Shown here in pieces: positions 15,218-24,225 of a stretch of DNA of 64,000 bases. Both the position numbers and the translations under genes were made by a program. The stretch covers positions 372,001 through 436,000 of the forward strand of contig JBMNLP010000001.1 in NCBI GenBank assembly GCA_050952845.1. The letters run 5' to 3'. Source of the stretch: JAGVSV01 sp050952845 (GTDB lineage Bacteria; Bacillota; Clostridia; Christensenellales; Aristaeellaceae). Each line of letters begins with the position of its first letter. Within the stretch, counting starts at the first letter, position 1. The notes beneath the pieces were generated by a model. It was not told the origin of the DNA. It did not search any database and saw only the letters and a program-made list of their open reading frames with translations.

Positions 15218-17497
15218 CTAATCCACCCCTTTCAGGGCTTCCACCATGTTGATGCAGCGGCTTTTGCGCGCCACGAAAAAGGATACGATCAGCGAGGTCA
15301 GCAGCGTCAGCAGGATGCTGCCGGTATAGGTCAAAAAGCCCATTGTCAGCGTCAGCTCATAGTCGGCAGCCAATGCATCCAAAAGATATTGCAAAACCGC
15401 CATGCCCAGCGGCAGCCCCAGCGCGATGCCGGCGATGGTAAGCCACAGGTTTTGGCTGATCAGCAGACGGCTGAGCTTTTTATCCCGGAAGCCCACTACC
15501 TTTAGCGTTGCCAGTTCACGCGAACGCTCCACATAGCTCATGATGCCCAGGTTGTACAACACGGCGATCGCCATGATCACCGCAGCCAGCGCCAGCATCG
15601 CCACCATGGTATACATCACCTGCATGAAGCTGTCATAGGATTCCATGATGGCTTTCTTGCTCTGCACGGCGTTGATGTACTTCTCCGGGGAGATATCCTC
15701 CTTTTCCACATTGGTGAATACAGCGGCAGGATGGCGGGGGATGCCCGCTTTGTCCGCAAAAGCCCTGGTCATCACCACGGACTTGCTGAACAGCGAGCGG
15801 AAAACGCCCTTTACCTTGGCCGGATATCGCTGGTCGGTTCCATAGGGGCACAGCATGATGGTATCGCCGGGGCGGATGCCCTCTTCCCACAGCCTGATGC
15901 ACACATACACGCCATCGTCCTCCATCTTCATCGGGCGGTTATCCACCGTCATCAGGCGCAGAAGATCATGGGGCGTGTGATAGATCTCCAGCGAGATATT
16001 GCCGCCATTCAGGCGGGCAGGGGTCTGCGCCATCCAGTCCCCCGCATAGCGCTGCGCCAGTTTTTCCGCGTCAGCTACCGAGGTTTTTTCGGCAAGGTTG
16101 ATGCGCGTTGCATAGCGATTGGTTTCATGATTGAGCAGGCGGAGAAATTCCCACATCGTATCTTGCATCCCCAGCGCGCCTACCAGCAGCATCATGCAGC
16201 CGACAATGCCCAGCAAGGTCATCCAGGAGCGCGCCTTGTGGCGGAAGATATCGCGCAGGTTCCAGCGCGTGCCGAAACCCAGGTTTTTCAGCAGGGACAG
16301 GCGCTCGATCCGCAGTTTGCGCGCTTTTTTGGGCAGATAGGGCATCAGCGTTTCGGCGGCAGTGCCGCGCAGCGTCTTGCGGACGGAAGAATACCCCACG
16401 GCAATCAGAACCAGGGCCATCAGCAGCATCAGCGGCGGACAGAAAGCGGGCATCTCAAGGTACCAGCAGGGCACGTCAAAATAGAGGGCCATCATGGAGT
16501 GCGGGTTGATGATCATGCGCGCAAGCCCAAACCCCAGCGCGGCACCGGGGATCAGGCCGGTGACGCTGACCACCGCCGCAAACGAGGTATAGTGCAAAAG
16601 GATGCGCTTATCGCGGAACCCCAGCGCTTTCAGGATGCCGATCTGTGTTTTTTCATTGGCGGTGATGCGGTGCATGGTGGTCACCATGGTCAGCAGCGCT
16701 ATCAAAAGAAACAGCACAGGCAGCACCGACGCCATGGTCTTCCCCTCATTGATCTCGCTGTTCATCGCAAAATAGGACAGATGCTCCATCTTATCCAGCA
16801 CGGTCACATCGCGGCCCAGAGCCGCACGCAGCTTTTCTTCAAATACGCTGCGGTCAAGCGGCGTGCGGACGTTCAGCTGAGGGTAAAACATCAATATGCC
16901 CATGGTGGCCCGCAGTTTCGCGGGGGTGATGAATACAAAGCCGTGCCGCACATAATTGGGCATCACCTGATTGCCGTCCGCTATGCAGACAAGCTGCTCG
17001 GATGATTTGACCAGCGACACCACTTCGCCCTTCAATGAAAACAAACCATAGGACAGCGTCAACGTATCGCCAATGACAATGCCGTTGGCTTTTGCAAACC
17101 GGTCGGACAGATACAGCCCCGGGCTGTCCGGATCATAGGCGGCACCCTCCGTGATAGAAAGCGAGGGGGTGCCGTATTGCTCCACTGCGTTGAGGTTCAG
17201 GGTCTTGTCGGTGCCCTTGAGGGCCGTATTCACGCTGATGTACCGCGAGGCGGAGACAACGCCCTCCATATTTTCCACGGCGCGCAGGTCATCTAAGGAA
17301 AAACCGCGCTTGTCATAGAGACGGTAATCGGCAAAACCCGTATCGTCAAAAAATTGCTGAACGGTCTTTTCAATGCTGCGCCATTCGATATGGAAGCCAA
17401 GAAAAACGCCCGCCCCAATCATCACCATGACCGCCATGGAGATAAACTGCGCTTTATAGCGGCCCATGGTGCGCAATGTCTTCTTAAACAGCAGCAT
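15218..17497 (-). CDS. ABC transporter permease, FtsX/MacB type with two FtsX domains
   Basis: The protein is 759 residues from the ATG at 17497, which lies one base after the TGA of the ATPase gene; six codons upstream in the same frame is another ATG inside the ATPase gene. It has an N-terminal membrane anchor (MGRYKAQFISMAVMVMIGAG), a large extracellular domain, one FtsX domain at about 250-380 with IGILKALGFRDKR, a second extracellular part, and a second FtsX domain at the C-terminus with LATLKVVGFRDKK. This is the architecture of exporters that move lipids, peptides or antibiotics rather than importers. It forms one operon with the ATPase at 17499-18200. Confidence 0.93.
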   Translation of the reverse strand: MLLFKKTLRTMGRYKAQFISMAVMVMIGAGVFLGFHIEWRSIEKTVQQFFDDTGFADYRLYDKRGFSLDDLRAVENMEGVVSASRYISVNTALKGTDKTLNLNAVEQYGTPSLSITEGAAYDPDSPGLYLSDRFAKANGIVIGDTLTLSYGLFSLKGEVVSLVKSSEQLVCIADGNQVMPNYVRHGFVFITPAKLRATMGILMFYPQLNVRTPLDRSVFEEKLRAALGRDVTVLDKMEHLSYFAMNSEINEGKTMASVLPVLFLLIALLTMVTTMHRITANEKTQIGILKALGFRDKRILLHYTSFAAVVSVTGLIPGAALGFGLARMIINPHSMMALYFDVPCWYLEMPAFCPPLMLLMALVLIAVGYSSVRKTLRGTAAETLMPYLPKKARKLRIERLSLLKNLGFGTRWNLRDIFRHKARSWMTLLGIVGCMMLLVGALGMQDTMWEFLRLLNHETNRYATRINLAEKTSVADAEKLAQRYAGDWMAQTPARLNGGNISLEIYHTPHDLLRLMTVDNRPMKMEDDGVYVCIRLWEEGIRPGDTIMLCPYGTDQRYPAKVKGVFRSLFSKSVVMTRAFADKAGIPRHPAAVFTNVEKEDISPEKYINAVQSKKAIMESYDSFMQVMYTMVAMLALAAVIMAIAVLYNLGIMSYVERSRELATLKVVGFRDKKLSRLLISQNLWLTIAGIALGLPLGMAVLQYLLDALAADYELTLTMGFLTYTGSILLTLLTSLIVSFFVARKSRCINMVEALKGVD

Positions 17498-17498
17498 G

Positions 17499-18200
17499 TC
17501 ACCACTCCACTTCATCGGCGCTGAGGGGGTGCGCCTGCTCTTGGCAGGACACCACCCGCCCGCTGCGCAGCCGTATCACCACATCGGCCATCTTGGCGAT
17601 GTTCTGGTTATGGGTTACGATGATGATGGTCTTGCGATGGTCGCGCGCCATTTGCAGCAGCACCTTGAGCACCATCACGCCTGTTTCCGAGTCCAGCGCG
17701 CCGGTTGGCTCGTCGCACAGCAGGATGTCCGGATTTTTGGCCACCGCCCGCGCGATGGATACGCGCTGCTGCTCGCCGCCCGACAGCTCCTGCGGAAACT
17801 GGTGCAGATGATCGGACAGCCCCACCTCATCCAGAACCTCGGCCGCGTCCAGCGCGCGTGGGGCAATTTCCTTTACCAGCGCCACGTTTTCCAGCGCGCT
17901 CAGCGTGGGGATCAGGTTGTAAAACTGAAACACAAACCCTACCCTGGTTGCGCGATAATCGGCCAGCTCGTTCCCGGTAAGGGTGGAAATGTCCTGACCG
18001 TCCACGGTGATGGTTCCTTTGCTTGGGCTGTCCAGGCCGCCCAGCAGGTTCAGCAGCGTGCTTTTTCCCGCCCCGCTTTGCCCCAATATGACCACAAATT
18101 TCCCTGCGTCTATCGATAGATCAACATTGTCCAGCGCGTGCAGAATATGATCGCCGCTTCTGTATATGCGGCTTACCCCGCGCATTTCCACGATTGGCAT
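17499..18200 (-). CDS. ABC transporter ATPase, MacB/LolD-like
   Basis: The 233-residue ATPase has Walker A (LGQSGAGKSTLL, about 40), the Q-loop, the signature LSGGEQQRVSIARA (about 137), Walker B (ILLCDEPTGALD) and the switch His (VTHNQN), all intact. The ATG at 18200 follows GGGAGG at six bases; an upstream TTG in frame is inside that site. It energises the FtsX-type permease immediately downstream. A perfect 16-bp palindrome lies 18 bases upstream of the start and is the likely operator for a regulator that is not in the window. Confidence 0.95.
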   Translation of the reverse strand: MPIVEMRGVSRIYRSGDHILHALDNVDLSIDAGKFVVILGQSGAGKSTLLNLLGGLDSPSKGTITVDGQDISTLTGNELADYRATRVGFVFQFYNLIPTLSALENVALVKEIAPRALDAAEVLDEVGLSDHLHQFPQELSGGEQQRVSIARAVAKNPDILLCDEPTGALDSETGVMVLKVLLQMARDHRKTIIIVTHNQNIAKMADVVIRLRSGRVVSCQEQAHPLSADEVEW

Positions 18201-18217
18201 AGCATTTCCTCCCAATA

Positions 18218-18233
18218 GTTAGATATATCTAAC
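18218..18233. promoter_or_regulatory. perfect 16-bp palindromic operator candidate
   Basis: GTTAGATATATCTAAC is a perfect palindrome placed between the ribosome site of the ABC operon and its presumed promoter, where a repressor would block transcription. Regulators of such exporters are often PadR, TetR or GntR/YtrA proteins; none is encoded next to it. Confidence 0.6.
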
Positions 18234-18345
18234 CACGGGTCATATTGTATCCCTGCATGTTAAGGCTGTCAACAGATCGATGAAATCAAAAAATAAATCG
18301 CCCCAAAAAATAATTGTCTGCCAGGACATAAAACATAAGTAGGGT

Positions 18346-19866
18346 CTACTGAGCAACCCCATGTTTCCAGGACAACCATCTCCACTGATTGCCATCCCAT
18401 GCTGCTGTATCCGCACAATTGTCATCATGAGCCCCATGGACCACCAGCAAAAGAAGCGCAAAAAGAAACTCCTTCAGGCGTCTCCACAAATTCATCGTCA
18501 GGATGCAGATATGGATGGCTATTTCACTGGTTTCTTTCAGACGTTCCTTGACCAATCCCATCCCATACCGGCGTTTGCCTACTCCAAACCCGCCCTCCAC
18601 AGCATTGCGTTCGCCTGACTCACGGCGTTCTTCATCTTGTTGTGCTCGATATAATGCCTTATCCTTCGGTGGACGGCCCAGTTTGGGGCCCGACATGCGA
18701 ATGCCGTGGGCTTTGCAGTATTGAAGATTCTCCCGTGTACGATATGCTTTGTCTGCCAAGACGCGCTCCGGATACTTACCCGTGTCGGCATGATAGCGTT
18801 CTACCGATTCCTTCAGCGTTTTACCCTCATGGAACGCATCCCAGGACAATTGTTCTACGCGCATATAACCATCCACAACGGATACAGCCAGCTTTGCACC
18901 AAACTCTGCCGGCGCTTTCGACTTGCCGCGAACGATGGGACGCACCCAGGGCTCATGCAGGCTGACGATCCTGTCATCTACGCGACTGGTCCGATTGTCA
19001 TACATTTCCTTCTGCTGCGCATACAGCTGCTCAATCACACCAAGCCGTTCCCGGTCTTTCTCGCTCAGATGATCCTCCATATCGGATAGATAGCCCAGAT
19101 CGCGGCGAACGTAGTTCAGTTGTTTCCGAAGGCCGGTGCGCAGTTGTTTCCGGGTGGGTTTCCTGTTCCTGACATACCTCAGATAGTCTCTGCGAGCAAC
19201 GCGGCGGTAGGTTCGGGGTTTCTCTCCCGTGGGATATACACTGTCGATCATTTCTTCCAGCGCCTCCCGCGCCTCGTTGAGCAAACCAAGGTCGGTCGGA
19301 TAGCGGATATCCTGCGGGACGCAGGTGGCATCCAGGATCAATGTACCGCTATTGACCGGTTCCTCACTTTTTTCTTCTGATTCCTCCTCTTTATCGCCTT
19401 CGTCCGTTGATTCAGAAGGCGAAGCATCATCATCTTCCTCCTCGTCTTTCTTCTCTGCGTATGGGTTCCTGCGGCCAGAGATATAATCATTCAGCTCCGC
19501 CGTCACCTCTACAGGTATCCGCTTGCGAAACAACGTCATGGTGCTCGCGTCAAACGGCGCTTCATGTTGGAATACTGGCAGACCCAGAAAAAACTGTAAA
19601 TAGGGATTCATCCGAATCTCCTCCACCGTATCCTCATCTGAAAAACCATAGCGTTCCTTGATGACGAGCGCTCCTATTGCCATCCTGGCGGATTTGCCTA
19701 CATTGCCCACTTCGCTTGTAAAGGTCTGCGCGTAACGGCGCTCCAGCTCAGCCCATGGGATCATCTTTGCCAGCTTGACCCAATCGTTGGTAGAATCCAG
19801 ACCTTGGAATTGAAACACCTTTTCATCCTCAAAGATACTGACTTGTTCGCTTTGCGGCCGATACAC
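18346..19866 (-). CDS. IS5/IS1182-like DDE transposase with acidic linker
   Basis: I place the start at GTG 19866, which has GGAGG eight bases upstream; a longer frame from 19926 would run through a perfect hairpin. The 506-residue protein has an N-terminal helix-rich domain (KSARMAIGALVIKERYGF; MNPYLQFFLGLP) and all three catalytic acids in family context: the Asp of LILDATCVPQD, the Asp of VLADKAYRTREN and the Glu of RNAVEGGFGVGKRRYG. An unusual run of about 34 mostly Glu/Asp/Ser residues separates the N-terminal domain from the first catalytic Asp. The last ~40 residues are hydrophobic and atypical and reach the inverted end. Probably functional. Confidence 0.88.
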   Translation of the reverse strand: MYRPQSEQVSIFEDEKVFQFQGLDSTNDWVKLAKMIPWAELERRYAQTFTSEVGNVGKSARMAIGALVIKERYGFSDEDTVEEIRMNPYLQFFLGLPVFQHEAPFDASTMTLFRKRIPVEVTAELNDYISGRRNPYAEKKDEEEDDDASPSESTDEGDKEEESEEKSEEPVNSGTLILDATCVPQDIRYPTDLGLLNEAREALEEMIDSVYPTGEKPRTYRRVARRDYLRYVRNRKPTRKQLRTGLRKQLNYVRRDLGYLSDMEDHLSEKDRERLGVIEQLYAQQKEMYDNRTSRVDDRIVSLHEPWVRPIVRGKSKAPAEFGAKLAVSVVDGYMRVEQLSWDAFHEGKTLKESVERYHADTGKYPERVLADKAYRTRENLQYCKAHGIRMSGPKLGRPPKDKALYRAQQDEERRESGERNAVEGGFGVGKRRYGMGLVKERLKETSEIAIHICILTMNLWRRLKEFLFALLLLVVHGAHDDNCADTAAWDGNQWRWLSWKHGVAQ

Positions 19867-19882
19867 TGTTTTTACCTCCGAA

Positions 19883-19930
19883 ATAAGTGCAAGGGTTTTT
19901 TGCCTTTTCGGTGCTTTCCCTTGCACTTAT
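19883..19930. promoter_or_regulatory. leader hairpin of the IS5/IS1182-like element
   Basis: ATAAGTGCAAGGG (19883-19895) and CCCTTGCACTTAT (19918-19930) form a perfect 13-bp stem just upstream of the transposase ribosome site. Insertion sequences use such stems to block read-through translation or transcription from outside. Confidence 0.7.
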
Positions 19931-20187
19931 TGTACCATAAATTCGACTTAAAGGCTTGTATTATAATACGTTGTTGGATTAATCAGTGGACACTAAGTAT
20001 CGCTTTTCCAGGACAAACTGGTAATCAAAGTTTTCCAATCGATTCAGGTTTTTCATGATATCCCTTTTTAAGTCCATTAACGTAAAACATGATTACATCC
20101 AAAAATGTTGTTTTAGCGTGTTCAAGCATATTCAAACCAAGAAAAGTCTATGGAATAATAGCTCCCGACTTTCGGAAAATCGGGAAG

Positions 20188-20234
20188 AAAAAAGGGCAGA
20201 GTCCCTTATGTTATCAGGGATTTTAGCCCTTTTT
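20188..20234 (-). terminator. rho-independent terminator behind the IS4/IS1634-like pseudogene
   Basis: On the minus strand AAAAAGGGC pairs with GCCCTTTTTT, with an inner AATCCCT/AGGGACT stem, and is followed by a T-run; it lies about 20 bases past the transposase stop. Confidence 0.75.
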
Positions 20235-20254
20235 CCTTGTCACTGCTTGTCCGT

Positions 20255-21647
20255 TTATTTCTCTAAATTCACGGACAAGTCCAGCTGTGTCACCTTTTTG
20301 AATTCAGAGAGTTTCATGTAGGAATACAAAGCAGGGAGTTTGGCCACCTTCCAGAGTTCCAGGAATTCCTTGCTAACCTCTGTCGGCGATACCATGACCA
20401 TGGGATAGCTGCCCTGGACAATAACCTTCGCCTGAGAAAGCGCGTGTCGGATACTGGCGGCAGACAGGTCCTGGCCTTCCTTGCGCAACAGAAACTGCAA
20501 GTATCGGTGGAAGCATAGGCCAAGGAAGCAAAGGGCGAAGTGTCCTCGGATGTGTCCGTCAGTCCAGACAAAGACAGGGCACGCTTCCAGGTCAGACTTA
20601 TACCAACGTAAAACATTAATGCATCCAAAGAGCTGAGGGATTTTGGCTTGCAGCGAGGAGCAGACGAGGGAAGCGTAGCAGCGCTACGCTGACTGAGCAG
20701 CCGACGAAGCTGCAAGGCAAAAGACCCAGCACGACGATGCGTTCATGTTTGGAGTTGGTATTAGTTATATGGAAGCTCTCTTCAATCTTCCAAAGCCCTC
20801 CATAGATCTCGCTGACCTCCCCCGTCGACAGCTCTGGCTTGTTGGTAATTACCGCAGAATAGCCATCAAACTGTGAATGCCAGGCGACCCGGGCTTCATC
20901 CAGCACTGCACCACTGTAGTCCGCATCATACTGAATATATTGGCTGCGCCCACGCCTGGTCCTGGCCAGCAGCTTTCCCTCTCCATCACGCTGTTCTTGC
21001 CAGCCGTCCTCGTCAAAAACCAAGTCCTGCAAATCCCGGGGCGCCTTTTTCAGGCTGTAGCTCATCACAAAATCATGGCCTTCACCCACGAGATAATGCA
21101 GGTTGTCCTTGCTGTTTAAACCTCGATCTGCCACGACAACGATCTTTTCCATGTGGTAGCGTTTCTTCAAATCAGCCACCGCTATTTCCAGAGTCGATTG
21201 GTCCATGGTGTTGCCAGGAAACAGGGTGTGGCTAATCGGCATCCCCTGGCTGTCCATCAGCAACCCCATTACCACCTGTACCTCGTTGTTCTTGTGCTCC
21301 TTGGAAAAACCAAACAGACGCAATTCCCCGGCACGGACGCTCTCAAAGGCATAGGTGGTCACATCGTAGTATGCAACAGGCCCCTTGCGATCCGTCCGCT
21401 TCTCATATTGACGGCACAGGTGCTCAATCATGACCTCACGACAGGCGCCGAAAGCATCCAGCGCCTCGTAGTAAAGATCCAGGTAGTCTGACTTATACCC
21501 CGCGAATTGGGAAAGCTCCTTCCGGGTATACAGCACACTGGCGGGGTCCAGAATACGGTGAAACAGCAAACCCTTCATCGCCGCAATCAGCCGCGGCGGA
21601 TTCTTTCCGCCACGGAGGCAGTTGCTGAAACTTTTGGCGAATATCAA
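20255..21647 (-). pseudogene. IS4/IS1634-like transposase, 5'-truncated and split by a MITE
   Basis: The frame from 21647 encodes a DDE core: Asp in VAYYDVTTYAFES, Asp in VVVADRGLNSKDNL and Glu in GGLWKIEESFHI. It lacks about 150 N-terminal residues normal for the family. After SFHIT the frame enters a 160-bp palindromic element (20601-20760). Beyond it the transposase resumes as KSDLEACPVFVWTDG and runs to the stop at 20255. Removing the element and one TTA copy restores the reading frame exactly (SFHIT-KSDL). The gene is therefore doubly dead: truncated at the start and interrupted near the C-terminus. Confidence 0.9.
20601..20760 (-). mobile_element. 160-bp palindromic MITE-like element, copy 2
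   Basis: This copy is inverted relative to copies 1 and 3, is exactly 160 bp, and is flanked by TTA at 20598-20600 and 20761-20763. The uninterrupted transposase frame needs only one TTA (TAA on the coding strand), which shows that the element ends at TACCAAC and duplicates three bases on insertion. Confidence 0.92.
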
Positions 21648-21791
21648 ATATTCTTACAGTGCAGGTTGGATTATTTGTCGCTTATAATCAAGGCAATTAA
21701 TCCTGATATTCGAGCAGGTTGACATTGACAGGCGGTAAGTAGGTCATAGGCTAACGATAGGATGTGGAGGCAGCATTTGATTGTTGTCTCT

Positions 21792-22073
21792 TTAGTAGCG
21801 ATAGTTCTTTGCCATGCGCAGGATGGCGCGCACCTTGTCCTTGCTGCATACACCTTCGTGTACTTTTTCTCCATCCACATAAAAAGCGGGCACATACCAA
21901 TAATCATACCGGCTGGCGATGTCGGGATGCAGCCTTTCGTCGATCAGCTCAACGGGTATGTCGTGCAGTTCGGGATCCTCTGCTTTCACTTCATCAAGCC
22001 ACCGGTATACCTCGCGGCAGTAGGGACAGGCCTTAAAGTGAAACAGCCGGATGCTCTTCATGGCGTGCGTCAA
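21792..22073 (-). CDS. glutaredoxin-like protein
   Basis: The 93-residue protein has a thioredoxin-fold glutaredoxin N-terminus with the redox motif CPYC in FHFKACPYCREVYRWL, and a cis-Pro loop YVPAFYVDGEKVHEG. It starts at TTG 22073, six bases after AGGAGG and overlapping the TGA of the preceding gene by four bases (TTGA); an ATG four codons later is too far from the site. The coupling with an NrdD-like protein suggests that it supplies reducing equivalents to anaerobic ribonucleotide metabolism, an inference from gene order only. Confidence 0.88.
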   Translation of the reverse strand: MTHAMKSIRLFHFKACPYCREVYRWLDEVKAEDPELHDIPVELIDERLHPDIASRYDYWYVPAFYVDGEKVHEGVCSKDKVRAILRMAKNYRY

Positions 22074-22348
22074 ACTGTGCCTCCTAAGGAATGCCGGACG
22101 CGGTCGTGCTCCTCCGCGCGCTTGCCGTTGTTGAATCGGTCCAGCGTGCCTACCAGGTAGCCTGTGATGCGGCGGATCCGCTGAAACGGCTGCACTTCAA
22201 AATGGTAGGACAGCTCCACATATTCGCCGTCCACCGCGATGTCCATGCGCTTGGGTTCGCGGCCGTACCGCTCCCTGGCGCGGGCCAGATAGGCGTCCTG
22301 TTCCTCCTGAGGCAATGTTCCGTTGATTACGTGTATTTCACAGGCCAT
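22070..22348 (-). CDS. small NrdD-like protein (anaerobic ribonucleotide reductase-related)
   Basis: The 92-residue protein opens MACEIHVINGTLPQEEQ and carries VPFxRIRRITGYLVGT-like text (here QPFQRIRRITGYLVG, then DRFNNGKRAEEHDRVRH). Such short proteins are annotated in Clostridia as anaerobic ribonucleoside-triphosphate reductase-related and commonly sit next to a glutaredoxin, as here. It is far too short to be the catalytic NrdD, which has a glycyl radical site of GNGY type that is absent here. The start at 22348 has GGAGGG upstream. Real role unproven. Confidence 0.75.
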   Translation of the reverse strand: MACEIHVINGTLPQEEQDAYLARARERYGREPKRMDIAVDGEYVELSYHFEVQPFQRIRRITGYLVGTLDRFNNGKRAEEHDRVRHSLGGTV

Positions 22349-22419
22349 GCATGTGCCCTCCTTCAGCGGTTGTTCTACTGTGAATATACCACCTGTTGTG
22401 GTTGTTAAACAGGAGGGCG

Positions 22420-23280
22420 CTATTCTGGTGTCACCAGAGCAGCGGCGCCTAAGATACCGGCGTCGTTCTGGAAGTGCGCCGATACGATCTGCGTGAAGGG
22501 GTTGTATATCTGGAAGGCAGGCATGGCTTCTGTTGCGGCGCGGATGCCTTCGATGACAATATCCCCGGCGTTGGACAAGCCGCCGCCGATGGCAATGACC
22601 TCCGGCGCGAACATCATCATCAGGCTGCTCAACCCCAGCGCTACCTCGTGCAGGTAGGCATGCCACACATCGGTCAGTTCGCCTGCGCGCACGCGGGCGA
22701 TCACCTCGCGCACCGGGATGCCGCCAGCCATTTGGCGCAGCACGCGGGCTGCAGCATACGCCTCCCAGCAGCCTGCCTGCCCGCATGAACAGGGCTTGTC
22801 GCCCGCGTGGATCAGCATGTGGCCGATTTCGCCGTGCAGGCCCCCATAGCCATGCATCGGGCGACCGCCTACGATTACCCCGCCGCCGATGCCCGTGCCG
22901 AAAGTAACCAGGATGCCGGTTTCACAGTCCTTGAGCACGCCGTAGCGACGCTCAGCCTCCAGCGCGCACATGGCGTCGTTTTCCATGGGCACCATATAGC
23001 CAAAAAGCGACGCGATCATCTGCCCTAACGGCGCGTTCAGCCAGCCCAGCTGCGCGGCGGTCACATAGCCGCCGCGGTCGATGCTGCCGGCACAGGATAT
23101 GCCCACCGGCGCCTCGGGAAAGCGCTTCTGCGCCACGCGCACCATGTCGTACACAGCCTGTGCCATGGCTTCAGGCTCCCTAGGGGAGAACCGCCTGTCG
23201 CGGTAGATGATGTTCAACCTGTCCTGTACGCAGCCCAGCTTGATGGTGGTGCCGCCTATATCAATGCCAATGGTATGCAT
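22420..23280 (-). CDS. ROK family sugar kinase
   Basis: This 286-residue protein has the ATP phosphate loop IGIDIGGTTIKLG at residues 3-15, the catalytic DAMCALEAE region (ENDAMCAL), GTGIGGGVIVGG, the ROK sequence GEIGHM, and the zinc-binding cysteines CSCGQAGCWE near residue 165. Those features identify a sugar kinase (glucose, fructose, allose or N-acetylhexosamine) rather than a ROK repressor, since no helix-turn-helix precedes the kinase. It is on the same strand as the NrdD-like pair but separated by a spacer, so likely its own unit. The substrate is not decidable from sequence by eye. Confidence 0.92.
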   Translation of the reverse strand: MHTIGIDIGGTTIKLGCVQDRLNIIYRDRRFSPREPEAMAQAVYDMVRVAQKRFPEAPVGISCAGSIDRGGYVTAAQLGWLNAPLGQMIASLFGYMVPMENDAMCALEAERRYGVLKDCETGILVTFGTGIGGGVIVGGRPMHGYGGLHGEIGHMLIHAGDKPCSCGQAGCWEAYAAARVLRQMAGGIPVREVIARVRAGELTDVWHAYLHEVALGLSSLMMMFAPEVIAIGGGLSNAGDIVIEGIRAATEAMPAFQIYNPFTQIVSAHFQNDAGILGAAALVTPE

Positions 23281-23382
23281 GGATTCACCTCATTCAAATT
23301 TCCTATCCATGGTATCATATCGCGCCAGGGGAAGCAATATGGCAGAAATCAAGCGTATGAATCGAAAAAACTGGCGACCATG

Positions 23383-23907
23383 TCAGCTTGTCGTGCGAGT
23401 ATTGTCATTTGATGTCATCAGGGTATCAGGAAAGTTTAAAATCATCAGGTATTCGCCCCGTTCATCTTTGCCGATGATCTCATAGCCAAACTTTCTATAT
23501 AGAGCCTGCGCCCGGACGTTATCGGTTGCTGTAGTTAACAATATGCCGCCTTTATGATGCTTTTTTGCTTCGTCGATAGCATGTTGCATCATGAGGGTTC
23601 CTAATCCCTGCCCCTTATATCCGTCGCGAACAGCAATACCAAACCAAGGCACCATCTTCGTCCATTTCCAGAAAAAAACGTATCCGACGATGGTTTCTGC
23701 TCCGGCATCTGTTTTCACAGCAACAAATCTATGCGTATCAGGATCCAGGCGGTCTTCCTGAGTCAGCCATTCTGCACAAGCCCGATCCATGGCATGTGGT
23801 GTAAAAAAACGTTTTGTTTCTTCTGAATGCGACAGGAAATAGTCGTAGATCAGATCTACATCTCCTTCTTGAATCGGCCGAATCATGATTTTCTGGTTAT
23901 TTGACAT
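23383..23907 (-). CDS. GNAT family N-acetyltransferase
   Basis: The 174-residue protein has the GNAT core: VGYVFFWKWTKMVPWFGIAV strands, then the acetyl-CoA loop GYKGQGLGTLMMQHAIDEA (Q/RxxGxG/A, about residue 98), then DNVRAQALYRKFGYEIIG. The acceptor is unknown; such enzymes acetylate small amines, antibiotics or protein N-termini. It lies alone between a ROK kinase and a divergent phosphofructokinase-like gene. Confidence 0.9.
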   Translation of the reverse strand: MSNNQKIMIRPIQEGDVDLIYDYFLSHSEETKRFFTPHAMDRACAEWLTQEDRLDPDTHRFVAVKTDAGAETIVGYVFFWKWTKMVPWFGIAVRDGYKGQGLGTLMMQHAIDEAKKHHKGGILLTTATDNVRAQALYRKFGYEIIGKDERGEYLMILNFPDTLMTSNDNTRTTS

Positions 23908-24225
23908 TGATTTATCCTCTTGTCCTTTCGGTTTTGAAGCTCACTTTGTATACTCAGTTTTGCGATAGCCTTCACCTATCGATGATTTTACTTCATCTGT
24001 GTCAAAATGCTATGATGTCAAGCAGCAAAAGCATATGTTTACGATGAAATTTTGTCAACCATTTCGGATATTTTCTTGTATGTTTTCGCAAAATGCATGT
24101 TTTGATGTTTTATCAGATATTGCTGTTCTTTTCTCATGATTGATTTGGTCTGTCTGCTCGACATATTCAACACACTGGTGTAAGATGACGTTGAAAAACC
24201 GCCTTGCGCAGCTTGTGAGGACAGC
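23908..24225. other. intergenic region between divergent genes
   Basis: This 318-base AT-richer stretch separates the GNAT gene from the fruK-like gene. A 62-codon frame on the minus strand (24039-24227) has no convincing start site or homology. I see no repeat or RNA. It must carry both promoters, but no strong -35/-10 pair stands out. Confidence 0.5.

Larger units (their letters stand above)
18340..19995 (-). mobile_element. IS5/IS1182-like insertion sequence
   Basis: Imperfect inverted ends (TAGGGTCTACTGAGCAA at 18340-18356; TAGTGTCCACTGATTAA read in reverse from 19995-19979; 13 of 17 matching) bound a single transposase gene and a leader hairpin. The target duplication is not clear. Degraded relatives of this element lie at 7915, 44826 and 54711. 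Confidence 0.65.

Noticed and set aside
15731..17005. 424-codon plus-strand frame over the ABC permease
   Set aside because: Shadow of the FtsX-type permease; the His/Gln-rich translation is typical of antisense reading.
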